A stretch of 8,832 nucleotides of DNA from Actinomycetota bacterium. GTDB lineage: Bacteria > Actinomycetota > Actinomycetes > Mycobacteriales > Jatrophihabitantaceae. Below the pieces are notes generated by a model that had not been told where the DNA came from, did no database searches, and saw only the letters and a program-made list of their open reading frames with translations. The translations under genes and the position numbers were made by a program. This document shows positions 1 to 5,641 of the stretch, one piece after another. The stretch spans positions 1-8,832 of the forward strand of contig JAFAWL010000332.1 of NCBI GenBank assembly GCA_019241805.1. Reading direction: 5' to 3'. Within the stretch, counting starts at the first letter, position 1; every line of letters starts with the position of its first letter.

Positions 1-2609
1 GCTACATCCGGATCGTCGGTGTGGCGCCCGGCGCGAGCATCGTCGCCTTGAAGGCAGGCAGCGAACTTCTGCCGAACTCGGCGATCCTGCAGGCGATCGA
101 TTACGCGGTCACGACGGCGCACGTCGACGTGATCAACGAGTCGTTCGGCGGCAACATCTACCCGGACAGCGGCGCGCGGAACACCATCCAGCTGTTCGAC
201 GATCAGGCGGTCAAGGCGGGCGTCACGGTCACTGTATCGACCGGTGACGCCGGCACGACCAGCACGATCGGCAACCCGAGCACTGACCCGCTCCTGATCT
301 CGGCCGGAGCGACGACCGACTCGCAACTGTACGAGCAGACCGGCTACGCGCTGGCGACGCGCTTCGGCAACGGCAAGTGGGCCGATGACAACATCTCCTC
401 ACTGTCGTCGGCGGGCATCACACAGAACGGCCGCACGATCGACATCTCCGCGCCGGGCGAGGCCGACTGGGCCGTCTGCGACGACTCGGGCAACTTCACT
501 GCGTGCACCAATTACCACGGCGGGTTGTCGCCGTTCCAGGCCTTCGGCGGAACAAGCCAGTCGGCGCCGTTCACAGCCGGCGTGTCCGCGCTGGTGATCC
601 AGGCATACCGCAAGACCCATGGCGCGGCCTCGCCGACGCCGGCGATCGTCAAACAGATCATCACCAGCACGGCACATGACCTGGGTATGCCCGGCATCGA
701 GCAGGGTTCCGGGCGGATCGACGCGCTGGCGGCTGTCGAGGCGGCGCAGACGTGGCCGGGCGCGAAGACTGCGCCGGCCGGGCTGTCGTCCAACATCGCG
801 CTGTCGAGCGACCAACTGACCCTCGAGGGCGATCCGGGTAGCACGCAGACGGGCAAGGTCACGGTCACCAACGTCGGGACCTCGGCGTTGACCGTGCTTC
901 CCTCGACCCGTCGTTACGCATCGCTGACCGGTACGCAGGCGCAGACCGTAGCGATCGACGCGAGCAGCGCGCAGACCGTCCCTTACCCGACTACGGGAGC
1001 TCCGTGGGTCTACAAGACGACGACGTTCACGGTGCCGGCCGGTACCGATCGTCTGGAAGCCCGCCTGCTGTGGGCCAGCGGAGCCGGCCCGAACCAGGCC
1101 GGACCGGTCGTGCGGCTCAGCTTGTTCGCACCGGATGGCACCTACGAGGCGAACAGTCGACCACAAGGCGGCGCGGCGCCGGCCAACTACGCGAACGTCG
1201 ACGTCCGCCAACCGGCTGCGGGTACGTGGACGGCCGTGCTCTACACGAACCACGGTGCGGCCGGGTTCACCGGGAACGTCACGTTGGCAACCGATTCCCA
1301 ACGGGCGATCCCGGTCGGGTCGGTGAGCCCGGGCCCGTTCACCTTGGCCCCGGGAGCAAGCCGGGACGTGTCGGTTTCAGTGCCTGTTCCATCGGTCGGC
1401 GGCGACACTGACTACACGATGGCGCTGGCTACTTCATCGGGCCACCAGGTGGCGGTGCCGCTCATCGTTCGGGCCGTAGTGCCGACAAACGCCCGCGGCA
1501 CCGGGACATTCACCGGAACGATCACCGGCGGTAATGCGCGGGCGCTCGCTCCGGCCCAGACGTTCGCCTTCGACTTCGACGTGCCGGCCGGCCAGCACGA
1601 TCTGGATGTCGGCCTTACGTTGGCGAAAGATCCGGGGGACACGATTGAAGGCATCCTCGTCGATCCGAACGGCGAGACACCGTCGACCAATAGCAACAAC
1701 CTGATCACCGGCGCGCAGGGACGGGCCGTGGCGAACTTCGTCGCCAAGCCGCAAGCCGGTCGGTGGCGTTACGTGGTCGTCGTACTCAACCCGGTCTCGG
1801 GCAACGAACTGTCGCAGACGTTCACCGGTACCGTCGCCTTCAACCGGGTTGCGGCGAGCATCAACGGCACCGTAACCACGGCCGCCGTCAGATCCGGCAG
1901 CGCCCAACCGGCGACGGTGACGGTCACCAACCCCGGTCCGGAACCGATCGCGGTAGGGCTCGACGCTCGCCTGAATGTGCAACAGACAGTGCAGTTGTCG
2001 CCCCAGCTGGCCGGCGCGACGTTCCCGTTGCCGCTCAGCGTGGACGATCTCGCCTCCGTGCCCTACTGGTTGGTGCCGCCGGACACGCAGAAGTTCGCGT
2101 TGTCAGCCGCGTCGACCGTGCCGGCCCAGGTCGAGCTGCAGTCGCCGGCGGGGGGCATCGACCTGTTCGGCGATCTTCAGCAGGCCCAGAACGGCAGCAC
2201 GATCTCGACCGCGACGGTCCGGGAGAAGGCTCCGGCCTACGTCGGCCAGGGCTACTGGGGCACCTACGTGCAGGAGATCGGGCCGTTCGGTGACAGCGGC
2301 GCCCCGGCCGGATCGACCACCGAGGTCGGCAACGCCACGACGCTCGCCTTCGACCGATCGGTCACGAGCTCGACGGGCGACCCGTACCTCGTTGCCGTGG
2401 ACCCGACCGCGCCGAACCCGACGCCGGTCATCGTCCAGCCCGGTCAGACGGTGACGATCAAGGTCACCGTCACGCCGACGGGCGCCAAGGGCAGCCAGGT
2501 CTCGGGCGTGCTGAACGTCGTCACCACGCCGTTCATCGCCGCCAACGGATCGTTCATCACGACCGGGGACGTGATCGCCACCCTGCCCTACAGCTACACG
2601 GTCGGCTAG
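1..2609 (+). CDS. Subtilisin-like S8 serine protease, secreted, 5'-truncated by window edge
   Basis: The reading frame is open from base 3, so the gene begins upstream and the GTG at 21 is internal (V of GVAPGASIVALKAG, the conserved subtilase segment after the catalytic-His region). The catalytic Ser is in GTSQSAP (Ser codon 555-557), followed by the usual helix FTAGVSALVIQAY. The catalytic Asp and His must lie before the window. VDVINESFGG and IGNPSTDPLLISAGAT are further S8 landmarks. The oxyanion-hole position usually filled by Asn (AGN) reads STGDAG, with Asp at 246-248. After the catalytic domain (to about 750) come beta-rich regions: an Ig-like stretch from about 790, a PPC-like module at about 1026-1250, a second at about 1560-1800, another VTVTN-type stretch from about 1910, and a C-terminal Fn3-like end (about 2440-2606). 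No LPXTG motif or membrane anchor is seen at the C-terminus, so a released exoenzyme is likely. The family is well supported; the substrate is unknown. Confidence 0.93.
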   Translation, partial: YIRIVGVAPGASIVALKAGSELLPNSAILQAIDYAVTTAHVDVINESFGGNIYPDSGARNTIQLFDDQAVKAGVTVTVSTGDAGTTSTIGNPSTDPLLISAGATTDSQLYEQTGYALATRFGNGKWADDNISSLSSAGITQNGRTIDISAPGEADWAVCDDSGNFTACTNYHGGLSPFQAFGGTSQSAPFTAGVSALVIQAYRKTHGAASPTPAIVKQIITSTAHDLGMPGIEQGSGRIDALAAVEAAQTWPGAKTAPAGLSSNIALSSDQLTLEGDPGSTQTGKVTVTNVGTSALTVLPSTRRYASLTGTQAQTVAIDASSAQTVPYPTTGAPWVYKTTTFTVPAGTDRLEARLLWASGAGPNQAGPVVRLSLFAPDGTYEANSRPQGGAAPANYANVDVRQPAAGTWTAVLYTNHGAAGFTGNVTLATDSQRAIPVGSVSPGPFTLAPGASRDVSVSVPVPSVGGDTDYTMALATSSGHQVAVPLIVRAVVPTNARGTGTFTGTITGGNARALAPAQTFAFDFDVPAGQHDLDVGLTLAKDPGDTIEGILVDPNGETPSTNSNNLITGAQGRAVANFVAKPQAGRWRYVVVVLNPVSGNELSQTFTGTVAFNRVAASINGTVTTAAVRSGSAQPATVTVTNPGPEPIAVGLDARLNVQQTVQLSPQLAGATFPLPLSVDDLASVPYWLVPPDTQKFALSAASTVPAQVELQSPAGGIDLFGDLQQAQNGSTISTATVREKAPAYVGQGYWGTYVQEIGPFGDSGAPAGSTTEVGNATTLAFDRSVTSSTGDPYLVAVDPTAPNPTPVIVQPGQTVTIKVTVTPTGAKGSQVSGVLNVVTTPFIAANGSFITTGDVIATLPYSYTVG

Positions 2610-2626
2610 CCAACCCGTTCTTTCAC

Positions 2627-2653
2627 GGTGCCGCGTCCTCGGACGCGGGCACC
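2627..2653 (+). terminator. GC-rich hairpin after the S8 protease gene
   Basis: GGTGCCGCGTCC (2627-2638) pairs with GGACGC-G-GGCACC (2641-2653), giving a 12-bp stem with one bulged G and a very short loop, 17 nt after the protease stop. There is no U-tract, which is common for actinobacterial terminators. It also lies immediately upstream of the SRPBCC promoter. Confidence 0.6.
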
Positions 2654-2666
2654 GCCACGGACCGGG

Positions 2667-2680
2667 TAGCTTCGATCGCA
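2667..2680 (+). promoter_or_regulatory. Putative -10 box placing transcription start at the SRPBCC ATG (leaderless)
   Basis: TAGCTT at 2667-2672 fits the actinobacterial TANNNT -10 consensus and ends 7 nt before the ATG at 2680. No Shine-Dalgarno lies in the intervening bases. This is the usual geometry of a leaderless mRNA, where the A of ATG is +1. No clear -35 is seen because that region is occupied by the preceding terminator hairpin. Confidence 0.45.
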
Positions 2681-3150
2681 TGAGCGAGCCTGCCGTGATC
2701 ACCGTCAACGCCGGTGAGCACAAGCTCGCCCGCCGCGTAATCGTGTCGGCTTCGGCGGCTGAACTGTTCACACTCGTCGCCGACCCCCATCGACACCCGG
2801 AACTCGACGGCTCCGGCACGGTTCGCGACGTGCCGGTCACGGGACCGCATCGGCTGGCCCAGGGGATGCGGTTCACAGTCGGAATGCGGTTCGGGCTCGT
2901 GCCGTACAGGATTACGTCGACCGTGGTCGATTTCGAGGACGACCACGTGCTGGAGTGGGCTCACCCGCTGGGCCATCACTGGCGCTGGGAATTCCGTGAG
3001 ATCGATTCCACCACGACCGAGGTCACCCAGACCTTTGATTACAGCTCAGCCCGTTCACCCAAGGTGCTGGAACGATTGGGCTATCCGGCCAAGAATGCCG
3101 ACGCCATGACGAAGACCCTGCGGGCGCTCGCCCGGCGTTACCAGAATTGA
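2680..3150 (+). CDS. SRPBCC (START/Bet v1-like, polyketide cyclase-type) family protein
   Basis: The 156-aa product has the SRPBCC arrangement. An N-terminal strand (KLARRVIVSASAAELFTLVADPHRHPELDG, the typical opening where the ligand fold meets the first helix) is followed by central strands (GMRFTVGMRFGLVPYRITSTVVDFEDDHVLEW), an antiparallel return (WRWEFREIDSTTTEVTQTFDY) and a long C-terminal helix (about 125-155, NADAMTKTLRALARRY). Such proteins bind small hydrophobic ligands in the cytoplasm, and the ligand cannot be inferred here. The length is normal for the family, with no signal peptide or membrane segment. The ATG at 2680 is preferred because the frame opens there and a -10-like box sits 7 nt upstream. 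The gene appears to be its own transcription unit, between a terminator and a convergent neighbour. Confidence 0.88.
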   Translation: MSEPAVITVNAGEHKLARRVIVSASAAELFTLVADPHRHPELDGSGTVRDVPVTGPHRLAQGMRFTVGMRFGLVPYRITSTVVDFEDDHVLEWAHPLGHHWRWEFREIDSTTTEVTQTFDYSSARSPKVLERLGYPAKNADAMTKTLRALARRYQN

Positions 3151-3279
3151 GTTCACCTCACTTCACGCGACGTCCAGCGATGCGTCGAGCTCGTCGAACG
3201 TGTCAAGGACCGCGACCTGTCGTTGTGTGCCCGAGACCGACTGATTCCCGCTCGCAATGTCGACCCGAAAGCTCGAGCG

Positions 3280-3807
3280 CTAGAGACGCTGCGCCAGCTT
3301 CGTCATCATCGTCATGTTCCGCGCCGTCGTCGGATTGTCGGGTAACGCACTGCTCCACTGCACCGGCCCGAGCGTCGTCTCAGTCGACTTCGACCGGATG
3401 AGCCAGTGCACGTCACGGCCCTCGACGACCACGGTGTCGTGCTGGTTCGACAAAGCCTCGACGGCCTTCTTTTCGCTCGCGGTCATTGGGGTCAACGTCA
3501 GTAACGCGAAGTGCGTGTGACCGGCGGCGATCGAACCGAACGGTTTCCCGTCGACGAGCGCGCGTACCTGGGCAGCTGATCGCACGAATGTCGTGATTTC
3601 GAACCCGAAGCGATCCTCCAGGGCACTACGAATCGTGCGTTCGATGGCGGCGGACTTTCCGGCCGCGCGAAACAACAGATTTCCGCTGTTGACGTAACTG
3701 GTGACGTCCTCGTAACCGAGGCCGACCAGCTCGGCCCGAGCGTCGGCCATGGCTACTTTTCGGCGACCAAGGTTGACCGCGCGCAGGAAGGCGACGTACC
3801 GGGTCAC
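3280..3807 (-). CDS. DUF1697 domain-containing protein
   Basis: The 175-aa product opens with MTRYVAFLRAVNLGRRKVAM and then has TSYVNSGNLLF. These two segments (YVAFLRGINVGG-like and the YxxSGNxxF strand) are the hallmarks of DUF1697, a conserved cytoplasmic family of unknown function, usually about 180 aa, so this copy is full length. The start is GTG at 3807: the only in-frame possibility after an upstream TGA (3816-3818). No strong Shine-Dalgarno precedes it. A small ORF ends 12 nt upstream on the same strand, so translational coupling in a small operon is plausible. It converges on the SRPBCC gene across 129 bp. Confidence 0.88.
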   Translation of the reverse strand: MTRYVAFLRAVNLGRRKVAMADARAELVGLGYEDVTSYVNSGNLLFRAAGKSAAIERTIRSALEDRFGFEITTFVRSAAQVRALVDGKPFGSIAAGHTHFALLTLTPMTASEKKAVEALSNQHDTVVVEGRDVHWLIRSKSTETTLGPVQWSSALPDNPTTARNMTMMTKLAQRL

Positions 3808-3819
3808 GCCGCCATTTCA

Positions 3820-3999
3820 TCACGAGTGTGGCGGCTCGGTGTGCTGGTCGCGCTCCGAACTGTTGGCTTGCGCGTCGAGCAGTTTCGGTTCCGGTTCGGC
3901 TCGGTCGCCATGCTCGTCGGCTTCAGCCGACGATAGTCGGCCGGTTTTCGCCGAGGGATTGGTGAGCGGCCGACCGAATCGTCGGGCCGGAATCGGCAT
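3820..3999 (-). CDS. Hypothetical 59-aa hydrophilic protein
   Basis: The ATG at 3999-3997 is preceded by a perfect GGAGG (4005-4009) with a 5-nt spacer. The 59-aa product begins MPIPARRFGRPLTNPS and is then polar and acidic (SSAEADEHGDRAEPEPKLLD and so on), with no Cys and no membrane segment. By hand count about 70% of codons end in G or C, moderately supporting coding. It ends 12 nt before the DUF1697 start and begins 25 nt after the preceding small ORF, which suggests one operon. A longer version from GTG at 4011 is possible but ignores the ribosome site. A 9-bp hairpin lies inside it (3914-3933), so a structured non-coding leader for DUF1697 is an alternative. I do not recognise a family. 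Confidence 0.5.
   Translation of the reverse strand: MPIPARRFGRPLTNPSAKTGRLSSAEADEHGDRAEPEPKLLDAQANSSERDQHTEPPHS
3914..3933. repeat. 9-bp perfect inverted repeat inside the 59-aa ORF
   Basis: TCGTCGGCT (3914-3922) and AGCCGACGA (3925-3933) form a 9-bp perfect stem around TC, in practice a tight 4-nt loop. It lies within the small minus-strand ORF ahead of DUF1697. No T-run follows on either strand, so a terminator is not well supported; it may be an mRNA structure or incidental. Confidence 0.4.
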
Positions 4000-4024
4000 G
4001 ACTGCCTCCACATTGCATCTTGGG

Positions 4025-4189
4025 CTACCTCGACGATACGTCGGCCGTCAGCCCCCACAAGGCGTCGCGCTCGGTCACCCACGCGACGAGGTAGTCGGCG
4101 AGGACTGCTCGCAGGGCGACGAGATCACCTCGGTTGAATGCGGCGAGCAGCACGTCAACGACGCTCACGACGCCGGTCGGCACGGTCAT
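4025..4189 (-). CDS. Hypothetical 54-aa helical protein; resembles the N-terminal helices of SnoaL/NTF2-like proteins
   Basis: The ATG at 4189-4187 has GGGAG (4195-4199) 5 nt upstream. The 54-aa product contains VVDVLLAAFNRGDLVALRAV and then LADYLVAWVTERDALWGL, ending DVSSR. By hand count about 85% of third positions are G or C against about 46% of second positions, a clear coding signature in this genome. The AFNRGDLVALRAVLAD stretch resembles the first helices of SnoaL-like/NTF2 domains, which normally run about 120-140 aa. It could therefore be the stump of such a gene or an independent small helical protein. The next ORF follows after 25 nt with its own ribosome site. Family assignment is tentative; coding status is better supported. 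Confidence 0.6.
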   Translation of the reverse strand: MTVPTGVVSVVDVLLAAFNRGDLVALRAVLADYLVAWVTERDALWGLTADVSSR

Positions 4190-4268
4190 CGTCACTCCCG
4201 AGTCTCGGTCGCACCACGACTGGGCCGACCCCGTTCCTGAGGTCGTCTCGTCGCGCCGTCAACGATCC

Positions 4269-4288
4269 GGTGCGGTGCGGTGCGGTGC
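4269..4288. repeat. Tandem pentanucleotide repeat (GGTGC)4
   Basis: Four exact contiguous copies of GGTGC occupy 4269-4288, in the 164-bp divergent region between the minus-strand small-ORF cluster and the plus-strand gene at 4354. The last copy is also the left arm of a palindrome. Short repeats like this can change length by slippage, which here would alter promoter or leader spacing but not a reading frame. Confidence 0.75.
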
Positions 4289-4296
4289 AGTGCACC
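4284..4296. promoter_or_regulatory. Candidate operator: perfect palindrome GGTGCA-G-TGCACC
   Basis: Six-base arms around a single G give a 13-bp perfect palindrome in the divergent intergenic region. Its position upstream of both the 4354 gene and the 4189 small ORF suits a dimeric regulator site. A TTGACG hexamer (minus strand, 4262-4257) lies nearby but no convincing -10 follows it. Binding is inferred only from symmetry. Confidence 0.3.
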
Positions 4297-4319
4297 GATG
4301 TCAGGCAGTCAGGCCAGAC

Positions 4320-4335
4320 TCGTGGCTATCCACGA
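4320..4335 (+). promoter_or_regulatory. Small hairpin just upstream of the ribosome site of the 4354 gene
   Basis: TCGTGG (4320-4325), loop CTAT, CCACGA (4330-4335) form a 6-bp perfect stem. It ends 7 nt before the GGGAGG Shine-Dalgarno at 4343-4348. If transcribed it would sit directly ahead of the ribosome site and could affect translation initiation. Confidence 0.3.
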
Positions 4336-4353
4336 CGACGCCGGGAGGCCATA

Positions 4354-4995
4354 GTGTCCGCGCGCAATCGCGTTACGCCACTGGGCGACGTCGTCGCGAT
4401 CGGGTTACGAGGGGCTTGGACCGGCAACCGCGGGGTGCTGCACTCCGGCCACGAAATCGTCCGGCCCTGGGCGAGCAACCTTTGGATCACGTGTGCACTC
4501 CGGTTCCGCGACCGGCGGCGAGAGCAGTGGCTCCCGGGGCGCTACACCCACTTGTACTTCCACGACGAGGCCGTGTCCTTCGCGGCGGGTCATCGTCCCT
4601 GCGCCGAGTGCCGGCGCGCCGCCTACGTCGCGTACCGGGACGCGTGGGCGACGGGCCTCGGAAGACCGGCGCCCTCGGCGGAGCAGATGAATCGGCAACT
4701 GCACGCCGAACGTGTGCTGACAGGTACCCGACAGCGACGCCTCCACCGACTTTCCTGGCGCGACCTGCCGGACGGAGCATTCGTTGTGCGGGAGGACACT
4801 GCGTGCGTGGTCGTCGGCGACCGGATCGTCGAATGGTCGTCGAACGGCTACCGCGGATCTCACCCGCGTCCGCGGGCCGGGGAGGCCGTCACGATCACGC
4901 CGCCAGCCAGTCTCGCAGCCTTGCGCGCTGGTTATGCCGCGCAGATCGACGCGGCCGCGCAATCGGATCGCCAGAGTGGCGACAGCCGCAGATGA
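4354..4995 (+). CDS. Conserved protein of unknown function with a GHRPCAECRR motif (possible metal-binding CxxC)
   Basis: The start is GTG at 4354, chosen because GGGAGG (4343-4348) lies 5 nt upstream. Longer in-frame versions from 4138 begin with low-complexity Arg/Ser sequence typical of non-coding frames. The 213-aa product has MSARNRVTPLGDVVAIGLRG, then RGVLHSGHEIVRPW, PGRYTHLYFHDEAVSFAAGH, and HRPCAECRRAAYVAYRDAW (Cys83 and Cys86, His80 nearby). A later part contains HAERVLTGTRQRR, LPDGAFVV and a GDRIVEWSSNGYRG strand. I recognise the AAGHRPCAECRR pattern as recurring in actinobacterial hypothetical proteins. It looks slightly like the RPC-x-x-C zinc site of the Ada N-terminal domain, but homology is not established. 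It is probably cytoplasmic, with no membrane segment. Confidence 0.82.
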   Translation: MSARNRVTPLGDVVAIGLRGAWTGNRGVLHSGHEIVRPWASNLWITCALRFRDRRREQWLPGRYTHLYFHDEAVSFAAGHRPCAECRRAAYVAYRDAWATGLGRPAPSAEQMNRQLHAERVLTGTRQRRLHRLSWRDLPDGAFVVREDTACVVVGDRIVEWSSNGYRGSHPRPRAGEAVTITPPASLAALRAGYAAQIDAAAQSDRQSGDSRR

Positions 4996-4997
4996 CA

Positions 4998-5046
4998 CAG
5001 AGGCGCCCAGCCGTCGAACCCCCGATCGAACGGCTAGGCGCCTCTG
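4998..5046 (+). terminator. Long stem-loop directly after the 4354 gene
   Basis: CAGAGGCGCC (4998-5007) pairs perfectly with GGCGCCTCTG (5037-5046). Inside, AGCCG-TCGA (5009-5017) pairs with TCGAACGGCT (5026-5035) with one bulged base, leaving an 8-nt C-rich loop. The stem is close to 20 bp and starts 3 nt after the stop codon. No U-tract follows, but position and strength make a transcription terminator the best reading. Confidence 0.7.
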
Positions 5047-5076
5047 CGCTGCAGGCGGTGACGTGCGTGCCCCCGA

Positions 5077-5107
5077 TTGACCGATCGCTAACCCCCGTAT
5101 AGCGATC
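5077..5107 (+). promoter_or_regulatory. Possible promoter with overlapping inverted repeat
   Basis: TTGACC (5077-5082) could be a -35 element. TATAGC (5098-5103) gives a short 15-nt spacer, while TAGCGA at 5100 gives 17 nt but a poorer -10. The perfect 8-bp repeat GATCGCTA (5083-5090) / TAGCGATC (5100-5107), with a 9-nt loop, spans the spacer and -10, so a repressor site is conceivable. It would serve the membrane protein at 5297 with a leader near 185 nt. Tentative. Confidence 0.28.
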
Positions 5108-5296
5108 TGTCGTGTACCGCCTGATGCACAAACCTTAACTTGGAAACTACTTCGCAGGCAACTGGTAGCGAATTTCAATGTGCAAAAGAACTTTGCTTCG
5201 GTCTGCGGTTTCGCACCACGCGTGTGCGGGCACAAGCACGTCAACTATGAGGGCGCCCGGCCGATGGTCGCGGCGTTCGGCCCGCGGAGGTGTTTC

Positions 5297-5611
5297 GTGC
5301 TCGCTCCCAGCCTCGTGGTGATCGGCATGCTGCTTTTCTTCGCAGCCGTCTGGTACGTGCGTCGACCTCGTGACGGCCGCCCGACCCGGCGCTGGCAGGG
5401 CGGTGATCGGGCCCAATCGGAGGTACGCCTGGTTCAAGGTCCCGGGTCAGGTTCGACCGTCACCGTCCGCGGCCTGCCGCTGTCGGGTGCGATCCTGCCG
5501 ACCGAGCGACTCGGGCTGGGTCCGCACCGGGACGGTAACTACCTCGTCGTCGCCGTCGATCCCGAGCGGCGGCGTACGACCGCTTTCTGGACACCGTCCA
5601 AGGCGGCCTGA
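5297..5611 (+). CDS. Small single-pass membrane protein of unknown function
   Basis: The chosen start is GTG at 5297, because GGAGG (5286-5290) lies 6 nt upstream. In-frame ATG at 5264 and GTG at 5180 would add residues just before a hydrophobic segment and have no comparable ribosome site. The 104-aa product opens MLAPSLVVIGMLLFFAAVWY (one transmembrane helix, about residues 3-21) followed by VRRPRDGRPTRR. By the positive-inside rule this places the C-terminus in the cytoplasm. The remaining 70 or so residues alternate strand-like segments (EVRLVQG, STVTVRGLPLSG, NYLVVAVDPERRR, TTAFWTP), suggesting a small beta domain. No family is recognised. It converges on the ALDH pseudogene with 22 bp between stops. 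Confidence 0.65.
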   Translation: MLAPSLVVIGMLLFFAAVWYVRRPRDGRPTRRWQGGDRAQSEVRLVQGPGSGSTVTVRGLPLSGAILPTERLGLGPHRDGNYLVVAVDPERRRTTAFWTPSKAA

Positions 5612-5641
5612 GGCGCCGTACCGTCGCTTCCGATCAGGCCG
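5604..5641. terminator. Candidate bidirectional terminator built from the two convergent stop regions
   Basis: CGGCCTGA (5604-5611) and TCAGGCCG (5634-5641) are perfect 8-bp inverted repeats around a 22-nt loop. The TGA stop of the plus-strand membrane protein and the stop of the minus-strand ALDH pseudogene are both inside the arms. It could end transcription from both sides, but it is short and has no T-tracts. Confidence 0.35.

Larger units (their letters stand above)
4996..5296. other. 301-bp intergenic region: terminator, possible promoter, long leader
   Basis: It holds the terminator hairpin (4998-5046), a promoter-like segment with an embedded inverted repeat (5077-5107) and then about 190 bp without a supported gene. 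The stretch 5110-5200 is noticeably more AT-rich than its surroundings and includes a small palindrome GCAAA-AGAAC-TTTGC (5182-5196). Open frames here on either strand lack coding-like third-position bias or a ribosome site. Confidence 0.5.

Noticed and set aside
399..1301. 300-codon minus-strand frame inside the protease gene
   Set aside because: Arg-rich shadow frame with no domain; the plus strand encodes clear S8 catalytic and beta-domain sequence.
3804..4082. 92-codon minus-strand frame overlapping both small ORFs
   Set aside because: Less coding-like than the two frames it overlaps and no ribosome site at its start; it could only matter if the 54-aa ORF is a frameshifted remnant.
4134..5102. 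Long plus-strand frame overlapping the 4354 gene
   Set aside because: Arg/Pro/Ser-rich translation typical of the wrong frame in high-GC DNA, with no motifs; the overlapping frame from 4354 has a ribosome site and a recognisable conserved product.
4405..5244. 279-codon minus-strand frame opposite the GHRPCAECRR protein
   Set aside because: Composition-driven shadow; it crosses a strong terminator hairpin and has no recognisable motif.
5147..5437. 96-codon minus-strand frame in the gap before the membrane protein
   Set aside because: Third-position GC of only about 57% in the part outside the overlap with the plus-strand gene, and no ribosome site.
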